DNA of 64,000 bases, from NCBI GenBank assembly GCA_032358165.1, contig JAALGY010000011.1, forward strand, positions 1,550,001 to 1,614,000, written 5' to 3'. The position numbers and the translations under genes were made by a program. The DNA is from Diplosphaera chodatii (Eukaryota > Chlorophyta > Trebouxiophyceae > Prasiolales > Stichococcaceae). Of the stretch, positions 34,134 to 44,496 are shown piece after piece. The notes beneath the pieces were generated by a model. That model did not search any database. It had not been told where the DNA came from and saw only the letters and a program-made list of their open reading frames with translations. Positions within the stretch are counted from its first letter, which is position 1. Each line of letters starts with the position of its first letter.

Positions 34134-35191
34134 GTGCTGGTAGCACTCGGCACAGCTTGCACAGCTATGAGCGTGAAGCTGTCATCTGCAGGCACCACAC
34201 TCGTCGCTCACCAGAACTCTGCTCTGAATGTATGGTCCGGTGCAACACGCATGCAGTGTGACTGCCACAAACCACTCACGTGGTGCCACCATGAGTTCGT
34301 GCTTCGATGATCTTATGCGCAAGTACTCCAGCTCGTCCTGCGCTGGGCCAAGTCCGAAGCAGTTACTATACAGATGGGCTCAATGTCCACGCGGTTGACA
34401 TCCAAAACAAATGTCGGTGCAACAGCATGCAAACCTGCGGGTCAATGTCGCGAACAAGCATGCGAGCTGCGACAGCAAGTTTCGTCGCTGCTGCAGCGTG
34501 CAAAGCCGTTGTCGCGGCCTGCAGACAGATGAGCACGCATGTGATCGCAGCACAGACATCACGGCATGGACCGGCTGTCAGGCATGATGTATGCTCACGT
34601 TGCAAGTCGTTCGTAGGGCCGTCCCGTCAGCTGCCAGCACTATGTACCCCAGCACTCCCTGCAGCATGATGTTCGTGCAACCGTGAATAACCGAAGAACT
34701 GAATTGAGCCGCTACGGTCCATTGCCATGCTAGCCCTGCACCTTATGCGCCGTCAGCCTTTGCAGTGAGGCATCCAGGTCGTCGGTCAGCATCATGCAGG
34801 TGATGTCTCTCAGTAGTCGCTAGGTCATTCTGTGAGCCACGTTCGTGAGCTGCACTGCGATGGAACCACGCCTCTAGGACAGCGCTGCAGTGCAAAGTGG
34901 CGCAGCTGAGTCAAGGGCTGGAAGAGCGTGATGTTGCGACTGCCTGTTGTATAGGCTTATTGTATGATCTGCAAACGCAAGGTAGCACCGTTACGCCTGT
35001 GCGCTTCCTGCTGATGCCCAGCATGGCCGTGGATGCCGTTGCTCGGTCCAAGGCAGGGGATCTCGCAGAGCGAGACGACTCTCAGAACCCAGGCGTCCCG
35101 AAGCAAGATCTATCCTCAGTGCGACAGACTTGCGCGCAGCGCACACTCCGCGTTTCGCCGGCCTCGACATTGATCAAACAGCAGCGTTGCA
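34134..35191. promoter_or_regulatory. 1.06-kb spacer upstream of LHCII
   Basis: HslV 3' flank followed by the LHCII promoter and 5' UTR. Several short open frames lack coding character. No TATA box, RNA gene or repeat could be assigned with confidence. Confidence 0.4.
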
Positions 35192-35986
35192 ATGGCGTCC
35201 ACGATGTCCGCCTTCATGACCGGCAGCCGCCTGCAGCTGGGCGCCAGCCGGGCGACCAGCGCCGGCAGCAAGAGGACCACGGTCATGCGCCGCACTGTCA
35301 AGCAGGCCTCGGGCCCCTCCAGCATCTGGTACGGCCCGGACAGGCCCAAGTGGCTGGGTCCTCTGTCTGATGGCGCCGTCCCACAGTACCTGAACGGCGA
35401 GTTCGCCGGCGACTACGGGTGGGACACCGCTGGCCTGTCGGCCGACCCGCAGACGTTCGAGCGCTACAGGGAGATCGAGGTCATCCACTCCCGCTGGGCG
35501 CTGCTGGGTGCCCTGGGCTGCCTCACCCCGGAGCTGCTGGCCCAGAGCGGCGTGCAGTTCCAGGAGCCGGTCTGGTTCAAGGCGGGCGCCCAGATCTTCG
35601 ACAGCGACGGCCTGAACTACCTGGGCAACCCGTCCCTGGTGCACGCCCAGAGCATCATCGCGACCCTGGCCGCTCAGGTCATCCTCATGGGCGGCGCCGA
35701 GGCGTACCGCGTGGACGGCGGACCGGCGGGCGTGGGCCTGGACCGCGTATACCCGGGCGGCGACTACTTCGACCCCCTGGGCCTGGCCGACGATCCCGAC
35801 ACCTTTGCTGAGCTGCGGGTCAAGGAGCTGAAGAACGGCCGGCTGGCCATGGTCTCCATGCTGGGCTTCTTCGTGCAGGCGATTGTCACTGGCAAGGGCC
35901 CACTGCAGAACCTGAACGACCACCTGGCAGACCCGGGTGCTGTGAACGCCTTCAACTACGCTACCAAGTTCACGCCATCCAACTAG
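35192..35986 (+). CDS. LHCBM: Major light-harvesting chlorophyll a/b-binding protein of LHCII
   Basis: Intronless, 264 residues. It binds chlorophylls a/b and xanthophylls in the trimeric antenna of photosystem II in the thylakoid membrane. A 40-odd-residue Ser/Ala/Arg-rich transit peptide is followed by [19 protein letters not shown], containing the WYGPDR motif needed for trimer formation. The three helices are [19 protein letters not shown] (chlorophyll-binding Glu and Arg), [20 protein letters not shown] and [20 protein letters not shown] (second Glu/Arg/Asn set). The stretch [15 protein letters not shown] and the C-terminal [18 protein letters not shown] fit LHCBM/Lhcb1-2. Codon use is strongly C-ending, more so than its neighbours, as expected for a very highly expressed gene. 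Confidence 0.98.
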   Translation: MASTMSAFMTGSRLQLGASRATSAGSKRTTVMRRTVKQASGPSSIWYGPDRPKWLGPLSDGAVPQYLNGEFAGDYGWDTAGLSADPQTFERYREIEVIHSRWALLGALGCLTPELLAQSGVQFQEPVWFKAGAQIFDSDGLNYLGNPSLVHAQSIIATLAAQVILMGGAEAYRVDGGPAGVGLDRVYPGGDYFDPLGLADDPDTFAELRVKELKNGRLAMVSMLGFFVQAIVTGKGPLQNLNDHLADPGAVNAFNYATKFTPSN

Positions 35987-36448
35987 ATGGCAGAGCAGTG
36001 ACCCCTAGGAGAGGGACCAAGGCGGGCGTTCACTTGGACAAAATGGGAGACATGCACTCTTTTGCACTGGGGCTCAATTTTGCACCACACTGACTGCAGC
36101 TGCAAGACTCCTAGGTTTTGAAATGGCTCAGGTGCCGTTTCAAAGGTGTTGTTGCATCCAGACATGTGTCACCGCATGCAATTGTGCATCAGAATCAAGC
36201 AATTCAGACAAGTCTTGATCCTGACCGCTCATGTGAATTTTGGCAAGTCTGGGCAATGGCATCTCAATTCATCCAAGTCCCAACAGCGCCATGAGAATGG
36301 ACCCAACAAAATCCTGCTTGTCACAGCACTCGTTCCCCGCTACCATTTGTACATGTGAACGGCTGTGTCTCAACCGTGATGGAGATCTACACGGTTCCAA
36401 AACGTGCTGTGCAAGAGCACTTGAGTCAGTCCTCGTACCACCATCTGC
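35987..36448. other. Intergenic region between convergent genes
   Basis: 3' flanks of LHCII (+) and TypA (-), noticeably more AT-rich than either gene. No TGTAA element seen on the LHCII strand. Confidence 0.45.
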
Positions 36449-39400
36449 TCATTTCCTCTTGCCAGCCATCATGGGGTTCTTTCGGATGCGGATGTGCTGA
36501 GGCGTGATCTCCACGAGCTCGTCGTCGGCGATGTACTCCAGACAGTCATCGAGGGACATCTGAATGGGCGGGCTCAGCACCACCGTGGCATCCTTCGTGG
36601 CACTGCGAATGTTGGTGGCTGCCTTGCGCTTGCAGGCATTCACGGCGAGGTCGCCCGCGCGCTGGTGGATGCCGATGACCTGGCCCTCGTAAATGTCCTG
36701 GCCCGGCTTGATGAACAGCCGGCCGCGTGCCTCAATGCTGGTTAGTGCATAGGTGGAGCTCTGTCCAGTCTCGAATGCTGTCAGGGAGCCAAACTCGCGC
36801 ATGGAGAGGTCACCAGCCCAGGCGGCATACTCCAGGAAGTTCGTGTTCAACACTGCTGTGCCCTTTGTTGCTGTCAGGATGGCATTCCTGAGGCCCAGCA
36901 GGCCGCGTGTTGGAATGCGGTACTTGACACGCTGCGTGGTGCCCTCCCCCACTGCCGCCCCCATGTCCAGCATCTGCCCCTTGCGCTGCCCCAGCAGGTC
37001 CACCACCTGCATTGTGGACAGTGTCAACTGCTCAGCAGCAGCCCACCAGCACACACCAGCAAACTGACCTGCAGCTCTGCGCAGGTGTCACACTGCATCA
37101 GGGGCAAGATGCACGATCCTCCATGGCGTCCACATGCTTGTGCTGGCACAACAGCAGATGGAGGCACCACAGGCGCACCTGGCCCATGTGCTCCTGGGGC
37201 ACCTCCACGTGCGCCTCCTCGTACGGCTCGCACTTGCGCCCCTCCACCTCCTTGGTGATGACCTGCGGCGGCCCCACCGCCACCTCATACCCCTCCCGCC
37301 TGCAGGCACACAGACATGTGGCATCAAGCTCACAGCTCACATGGCGGTGTCATTGCTGATCGATTCTCAGCTCTCAATCTGGACCCTGCAGCTGAGCCAG
37401 GCTACGTCGTCAACAACATTGGCTGTGGTGCTGCGTCGAGCATGTGCAACCTGACGATCGGGGGGCTTTAAGCAATATGCAGTGTTGTCGCCCAGCGCAC
37501 CGCATGTTCTCGATGAGGATGGAGATGTGCAGCGCGCCGCGGCCGGATACAATGAAGGAGTCGGCGGTCTCCCCCGGCTCCACCCGCAGCGCCAGGTTGC
37601 GCTCCAGCTCCTTGTCCAGCCGCTCCTTGATGTTGCGCCTGTCCAGGGGGTGGGGCGGCACCGTCACACTGCTGTCAGCCACGACTGACCAGATCAATGA
37701 TCGTTGACAGGGCCCACAAGAAGGCAGGCATTGCAAGAGCAGCCAAGACGGGTGCCACTCACGAGGTGACGAGCTTGCCCTCGCGGCCGGCGAAGGGGCT
37801 GGTGTTGACCAGGAAGGTCATGCGCACGGTGGGCTCCTCCACCGTGATGGCCGGCAGCGGCACCGGGTACTCGCGGCTGCAGATGGTGTCGCCGATCGAC
37901 ACGTTCTGGATGCCGGACAGCGCGCAGATGTCGCCCGCCTTCACCTCGTCCACCGCCAACTGCAGCACCCAGACACGCGCAGTGAATCAACTGCTGTTGG
38001 GGACGCAGGTATCCGCACAGTAGCTGGTTCTTCAGGTGAACAGTGAGCATGGCCTGATGCAGAAAGGGTGGGTAGGCATCGCACCCGAGCAAAATCGTTG
38101 TATACAAACAACTCGGAGACCTTGCCAGTGCGCGGCTTTGCCTCGCCTGCAGCCATCATGAACAAACCATGCACCAAGGCTTGCGGTGCCATTGCCCCAG
38201 CAGAGCAACGCTGTTCTGTAGCAGCAGCTCATGCCGCACCAACCTGGCTGACAGATGGCGATCTGCTCGCTGACTCTGATGCTGCCGGAGGTGATACGGC
38301 CGATGCAGATGCGGCCCTTGTGCTCGTCAACTGCAGCCACAAAGGTTCCCTGTTGAAGACTCTGCCATGCGGGGCTCGAGGTAGGCCACATGACAGCACC
38401 GCGCGGTGCAATGCTGCTGGCGGCGCAGGTTGCCAGACGATCCCCCGCTCGTGCCGCAAAGCCGGTGGCAGGAGGGGCAGCAGGGGCGCACAGTCCAGGT
38501 TGGTGACCAGCAGCTGGAGCGGCGCCTCCAGCCGCACGCTGGGCGGCGCCACCTCCCGCACGATGCACTCGAACAGCGGCTCCAGGTCCTCCGCCAGCGT
38601 GGACGGGTCGTTGCCCGCGATGCCATTTGCGCCCGACGCGTACACCACCTGCGGCGTCAGCGCCCGTGGCATCGGTCGCCTGCCGAGACTGTGGGGAGCT
38701 GCTTGCCAGGGGCAGCACGTCGTCGGAGCGGTACGGTTGCAATCAGACCCGCAAAGCTGCGTGCTCACCGGGAAGTCGACCAGGTGGTCAGGGGCTCCCA
38801 GGTCCACGAACAGGTCAAATGTGGAGTCGATGACAAAGTCAGGCCTGCGACACAGGTTGCCATAGTTTCAGCTGCCACCAGGCATGATGGCACTCACAGC
38901 GTGCACAGCAGCAAGAGATCAGGTTTGCCCGTAGCCAACGAGAAGCACAGCTTCTGCACGGGTGGTCACCTAGCTGCTGGGCGGTCGATCTTGTTCACCA
39001 CGACAACCACCCGTTTCTCGAGCTCCAACGCCTTGCGCAGCACGAAGCGAGTCTGCGGCATCGGCCCCTCGACCGAGTCCACCAGCAGCAGCACGCCTGC
39101 ACAGCGTGCAGTGGGTGATGTCACAGGCCGACACCTGTTGCGATGGAAAACTTTCGTCCCAACCAAGAGCTGCCACATGAGGATGCGAACAAGCACGCTC
39201 AGTGAGCGGACGCACCGTCACACATGTTGAGCACCCGCTCCACCTCCCCCCCGAAGTCTGCGTGACCCGGCGTGTCGATGATGTTGATCTTGCAGCCCTT
39301 GTACGTGACGGCGGTGTTCTTCGACAGGATCGTGATGCCCCGCTCACGCTCCAGGTTGTTGCTGTCCATCATGCGCTCGTCCGTGGCCTGGTTGTCCCGG

Positions 39401-39956
39401 AACACGTTGCTCTGCTTGAGCATGGCATCCACCAGCGTGGTCTTGCCATGGTCGATATGCGCGATGCTGCAGGGAAGCCCACACGCAACCCGGTCAGCTG
39501 TGTGTCCAGTCAGTTGCGGGTCCAGCTGTTCAGGCGGTGACGAGGCTTGCAGCAACAAGCAGCACGGGCTACTAAACACGCACATGGCGATGTTGCGGAT
39601 GCCCTCCCTGGCCACAAATGGCACGTCGTCATGCGGCATCGCATCTGTGCTGGGTGCCGCTGTTGCATGCAAGACCGCAGTGTCAGGCTTGGACAGTGAC
39701 TCGGGCTGCACAATCTCAGCTCAGAGACGGTGTGCGCTGGCACGTTGTAGATGGTGCAAGCACTCTCGGCCATGCAGGGCTCTGCAGGAGGACAGCAAGG
39801 GCGCACCCTCCTCCTCAGCCACTGCACGACACGGCGCCATGCGCTCTGCCGACGACTGTGATAGCCGGGCATTGAGGCAGGCCTTGTCTGCAAGCCGCTG
39901 CAGGGTCCCTGTCGGTGCTGCACCAGCATGAAACGGGCCTCAGCCGGAAGATCCAT
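36449..39956 (-). CDS. TYPA: TypA/BipA translational GTPase (organellar)
   Basis: Twelve exons, minus strand: 39956-39807, 39705-39584, 39466-39216, 39096-38970, 38844-38769, 38648-38492, 38330-38244, 38146-38085, 37959-37763, 37668-37501, 37299-37179, 37006-36449; 2076 nt, 691 residues. TypA is a ribosome-associated GTPase related to EF-G/LepA used in ribosome assembly and stress; plant copies act in chloroplasts. GTPase motifs: [15 protein letters not shown] (G1), RGITI (G2), [15 protein letters not shown] (G3), [13 protein letters not shown] (G4), then [16 protein letters not shown]. Later blocks: [91 protein letters not shown] and [16 protein letters not shown]. The first two exons (Arg-rich leader) are phase-consistent but are the least certain part. 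Plastid targeting is inferred. Confidence 0.92.
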
Positions 39957-40667
39957 CTTTCAGAGGTCACAGGCCGCAGACTGCTCATGTGCTCCATCCA
40001 AACGTGCAACGATCTGCACACCTGCGGACTGCGCCGGGCCTTGCCGCCGCGGGGCGGGTCTGCCGGGCTGCTCGCGGGGCAGGCTGCATGTGTGGCGGCT
40101 TGGCAGCGCCTGCCTCTGCAACACAGTCCCCTTCATGCTGCCTTGCAGCACGCTGGACCAACAGACAGATGTATATGCCGGCTGTTGCCTGGAAACACCG
40201 CGAAGGCCTGTGGCAGAGCAGCGTGCTGAAATGCTGCATTGCGAGCGCGCCACATCATCGTGATGTGTCAGGGTATGTGAGCATCACGGGGGCCAGACTG
40301 CCTTGTTTAGCATGTACCAAGACGCTAACACGGTTGCTTTGCATACATGCGCATCAGAAACGCGCTACATACAGTGTGATTGCTGTTTGGGAGTTACGGC
40401 GGATCATCAGCACTCCTTTTGCAGCTTGCCTGCTGGTCAAGACGGGACCTGCCTGAAGTAAGTGCACATGTGTGCAATTGTTCTGCATGTTGCATCCGAG
40501 CAAATTGCGCAGCCCGAGACATGCTTACTGTTTCCGCTAACGGATGGATGAGTGCATACCCAGCAGGCCGGGGCAGATGAGGCGTGCCGCAACCCAACCA
40601 ACCTGCTAGCAGCATCCCAGCTCCAGCGCAATCCGCAGCCTGCACCAGGCGCTGGTACTTCGTTAAT
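39957..40667. promoter_or_regulatory. Shared divergent promoter region (TypA / small TM protein)
   Basis: 711 bases between outward-facing starts. No conserved element or RNA gene recognised. Confidence 0.4.
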
Positions 40668-41251
40668 ATGTCCAGTTGGGTGAGGTCCACGGTGAACGCA
40701 TGGAAGCTGAGGGGCAAACAGGTGTGTCACTGATGTTCACTGCGCTTGGGCTCCCATGTGCTGATGGCCACCTCTTACCCGTTTGTTGCCTGCATAGACA
40801 CCACATTCACAGCACCACAAACAACGGTTGCAATATGTGGTTTCAAATGTGCAGAACCTGGCGGCATGGGCAGTAGCAGGTATGCACCATCAGCACATTG
40901 GACTATGCACCGATGTCAAGCATATTTCATGCAGTTGATGCACCTGATATGCGTATGCGCAGGGGGCATCGCGTACTACCTTTGGGTGAAGCCCGAGCAG
41001 GATCAGTTGGCAGCCCGCAGGGTGCGCCCGTGGCATGCCAAATCACAGGATCCCGCCACTGCCAGCAACCACCTGCCAACACTGACGTCAAGCAGCTTGG
41101 GTATCGCTCACCTCCAATTTCAGCACCCTTTGTTTGGGTTGTGCAGAAAGAGCGGCAGCTAGCCAATGACCTGGGCAACTCACCATACTCCCATATCGAC
41201 CGCGCCCGGCCGCTGCCAGGTGCGCTGACACCTGCTCCAGCCGTGTGCTGA
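40668..41251 (+). CDS. Small conserved-looking one-TM protein, unknown function
   Basis: Four exons: 40668-40721, 40798-40879, 40963-41021 and 41147-41251; 300 nt, 99 residues, all phases closing. The N-terminus MSSWVRSTVNAWKLRGKQ is basic and amphipathic. Then YVVSNVQNLAAWAVAGGIAY supplies one probable membrane helix leading into YLWVKPEQDQLAARRKERQL and a polar tail (GNSPYSHIDRARPLPG). The pattern (presequence-like start, single helix, highly charged helix) looks like a small mitochondrial inner-membrane subunit, and I have an impression of similar plant proteins, but cannot name the family. An alternative acceptor inside exon 2 would remove five residues. The correct reading needs splicing of exons as short as 54-59 nt, so it is easily missed. 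Confidence 0.6.
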
Positions 41252-41615
41252 CTCGACGCACGTCGGCAGCTGATGCTGTATGGCAGCGGATGTGGTAGCG
41301 CGGTGTTTCGTCTTGCTGGAACTCAGGCACAACTGTGTGCGTGCAGACCCTCAAGACACTGGCTTGACAAAAGGGGCGCGCAAACCTTGAGGCGCTCCAA
41401 GCACCTGGCTGGAGGGCATGATGAGAGTGGCTGCCTGGGGAGGTGATGTCGGCGTGGAGACAGAAGCTGCTTCAAGAAATTTGATAGGGCAGGACCTAGT
41501 TACAGCTGTTCGCGAGAGTTCATTTTGACAAGCTGTGGTTCGTTCCACTCAATTGCATGGTTGTAGATGGTTTCAGGGTCCCCGGCTCGACGGTTGCATT
41601 GTCAGTTATGCAACA
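41252..41615. other. Intergenic region between convergent genes
   Basis: 3' flanks of the small TM gene (+) and the oxidase (-), with a minus-strand TGTAA at 41500-41504. Confidence 0.45.
41500..41504 (-). terminator. Putative TGTAA polyadenylation signal for the oxidase gene
   Basis: TGTAA on the minus strand, 112 nt beyond the oxidase stop codon, fitting a chlorophyte 3' end. Confidence 0.4.
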
Positions 41616-44050
41616 TCACGAGGCCAGCAGCCTGTCGGCCTCACGCTCTCCTGTCAAGAATGCACCGCTGGCAGTGCCATAGTGCGATGCATGTGTTGCC
41701 TCCCCAGCAAACAGCAGCACCGGGCGGCCTGCATGGCACACTGGCTGTGCCAGCACGCCAATGTCACCCAGACCGGACTCCGCAGCTGGGTAGCTGTAGG
41801 ACCCTCGTGTGAGGGGGTTGCTGCCCCACTCGGATCTGTAGACTGCTGTGACGTCCGGCAGTCGCCGCCGTACTGGTGGGAAGGTGTTGAGCATTTCATC
41901 AACATTACCCCGCAGTTCTGCCTGCAGCATGGCAGCAGGCATATAGGTTCCTGCAATTTGTTGTGGGCTCAAGTCCCGGTTGCTCAATAAAAGCAGCTGC
42001 GCCAGACAACATGTTCAGTAGCTGAGACCCACCACATCATGCTCTTCCATTGCCCGCGCTTCAGACCCGGCAATCCACATTGTGGCCAGCAGCTGCTGTT
42101 GCGCCTGCTGCCTGCCTTCAATGCCGGCACCTGGTTGAGCGTTGCTGGACGTTTCAGGCTGTGAGTCGCTGGAAGCTGCTGGCTGCACAGGCTCTGGCAA
42201 AGCATTGACATTTGCAACGCCTGCGCTGCCGCTGTATCTGCTGCCGGCGTTCATTCCGCTGCCGACTGCTGCGCCGCCATGCGCAAGCGCCTTGCTGGTG
42301 ACAAACTCCGAGCCCTTGAACCGGATTGCATACGCCCCCTTGCGCCAGTCAATCATGCTGACCTCTGCCTGCTGGCTGGCCGGCTGTTCATGGCTGGCGC
42401 TGCTGGGCCTTTGGTCTCCCCTGCAGTGCGCGCTGCTCTCCTGCGGCCCGAGGAAACTGTCCGCTGCAGCAGGGTCGGCGCCGCTCCACAGCAGATTGAA
42501 CGCGCCGGGCTGCCCCATGCTCTCTTGCCCTAGCTGTGCCTTGCTGCTCACAAAGACCTTGTTGATGGTACCCATACCCATCTGTGCTATGGCAGCCACC
42601 TGCAATAGCATGCAGTACCTGCCTGCTCATCACACACTCCAGGACGGCATTGGAAGACACGCGACCTGTTGGCATCCATCATTGTGCTGCAACTCGCCTT
42701 CTCGAGCGGCAGCGGCGGGCTAAATATTTTCTCATGGGTGGCCTGCACGTAGTGCAATGATGCAGTCATATTAGTCACTTCGGCCTTGGAATGCTGCTGG
42801 TGAGCACGACAAATAACCGTAGTAGCGCACCTTCAGCACTCCCAATGACACAGTGACGATAACAGCGTCAGCCATGTGACTTGACCCATCGCTGCACATG
42901 ATACACACTGGCCCGCCACCGCCCCACTCTATATGCTCCACCACGCTGCCGAACTGAATGTCCAATCCCTCGGCGGCCATGCTCACAGCCAAACCCTACA
43001 ACACACACCGGACCCAAGACTCTCAGATTCAGGCAGCGTCATGCTTGGATCATTCTTCTGCGCTGCAGTGCTCCGCTTGCGGTTCAGCAAGCAGCAGGGG
43101 TGGTGGTGCCTGATAGCCTCCAGGCACGGGGCAATTCAGGCCGTCCAGCTCATCGTAGGCCGCCAAGCCCTGAGCGAGCATGTGTCCTGTCGTGTGGCAC
43201 CCATCGATGGAGCGCTGCAGTTTCTCCCGCCAGGCCCAGGACTCTGCCGCCAGCTGCTGGTGCTTGGCGTCAAACCTGCTGCAAGCCTGCAATGTAGCAA
43301 CGCTGCAGTCAAGCACCGCAACATGCAAGATATGAATGGGGCATGGGTGCTTGAGCCAACTTTACGGCGATGCCTTCACCAGTCCCAGCCCTTACTATGT
43401 ACTGAAGGATGTCACCTTCGGCCAGGCTTCCCGCAAAAGCTGACCAACCGTGGCAGACGGATCCTCTGCGGACAGGCTGTCCTCGACCACCATGGAGTAG
43501 CTGCCAGCTGCGGCCTTTGCAGTCTCCAGCTGGTGACCAGCAAGCGGCTGACTCTCGCCCTCTCGCGCCCATGACACGTTGCCCCACTCACCCGCTGCAA
43601 GGTAACAGAACACATCCTCGTGTCGCGGTCAGTTCACGCCAAACACTGCTTGGCATGTTACAGCACAACCAGCAGCTTGCCTTTCTGCGTTGCATGTGGC
43701 GACATGATACCCTTCTCCACTGCATAGTGGTATAGCGGGTTGCCTTGCAGGCCGTGCAGCCAAGTCGCACCCATCTCAACGCTGCCGAAGCCTGGCAGCT
43801 GTAAAGCAGATCTAGCAGTGTTACCACGGTATGCACGCCAATGCGGACTTATGCATTCGCACAAATGGCGAAGACTGTGTACCTCTACTGTGTGGGCACG
43901 GCCTCCTACGCGGTTGCTGGCTTCCAAGATCGTAGCTTGCCAACGGCCTGCGCCTTTGGACGCGACACGTCGAGCTGCGGCCAATCCTGCAAACCCCGCG
44001 CCAATGATGATAACTTTCCTCGCAGCAGCGCCCTCTACCATTGTGCCCAT
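41616..44050 (-). CDS. FAD amine oxidase, polyamine-oxidase type
   Basis: Eight exons, minus strand: 44050-43883, 43798-43681, 43594-43416, 43286-43110, 42995-42831, 42742-42698, 42599-42033, 41921-41616; 1725 nt, 574 residues. Members oxidise spermine/spermidine or related amines with FAD, producing hydrogen peroxide. Evidence: Rossmann motif KVIIIGAGFAGLAAARR with RVGGRAHTVE, then VEMGATWLHGLQGNPLY, LNCPVPGGYQGLA, VVEHIEWGGGGP, VIVTVSLGVLK, MGMGTINKVF, SEWGSNPLTRGSYSYPA and the FAD-closing VLLFAGEATHASHYGTASGA. About 130 residues of low-complexity sequence are inserted after FNLLWSG. The C-terminus (RLLAS) is not a classical PTS1. Three introns (42600-42697, 42996-43109, 43595-43680) start with GC. 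The substrate cannot be told from sequence. Confidence 0.88.
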
Positions 44051-44496
44051 CCTTACTTGTACTCTTTCAGTTGCTTTCACGACGACGAGTCCACAGCTAG
44101 CATCAGTTGTACAATGTAAGCATCTTGCTGCCGCAACCGACACGGCATTTACGCCACACTCAACATTGCTTCACGGCTGTTATGCATCAGAGGCACGCCC
44201 AAAGCTAGCAGCTAGTCTTACAAGGCCTCGATTGGGGCATGTGGACCCTGATGGCTAAGTGCACCAGCGACATCGCAATTACCTGTCACGTGACGACAGC
44301 ATGCTCAGCATGCTCGGCAGGTGCCACAGCCTTGTGGTGCATTTTGATGTGCCACAATCAGCTTTCATACGTTACAATGCATCTGTGAACTCAATTTATT
44401 TTGTGGCATGCACACAGACGGTTGCATCGCGTTTTAGTCTTCAATGGTGTGACACACATGCATGCATGTTAGCAGCACAGCTTGGTGCCGTCCGGC
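44051..44496. promoter_or_regulatory. Shared divergent promoter region (oxidase / REV1)
   Basis: 446 bases between outward-facing starts. The oxidase frame stays open further upstream but lacks an ATG there. No specific element recognised. Confidence 0.4.

Noticed and set aside
34897..35370. Plus-strand frame of 157 codons before and overlapping LHCII
   Set aside because: It overlaps the LHCII start in another frame and shows no conserved motif. Most likely promoter/5' UTR.
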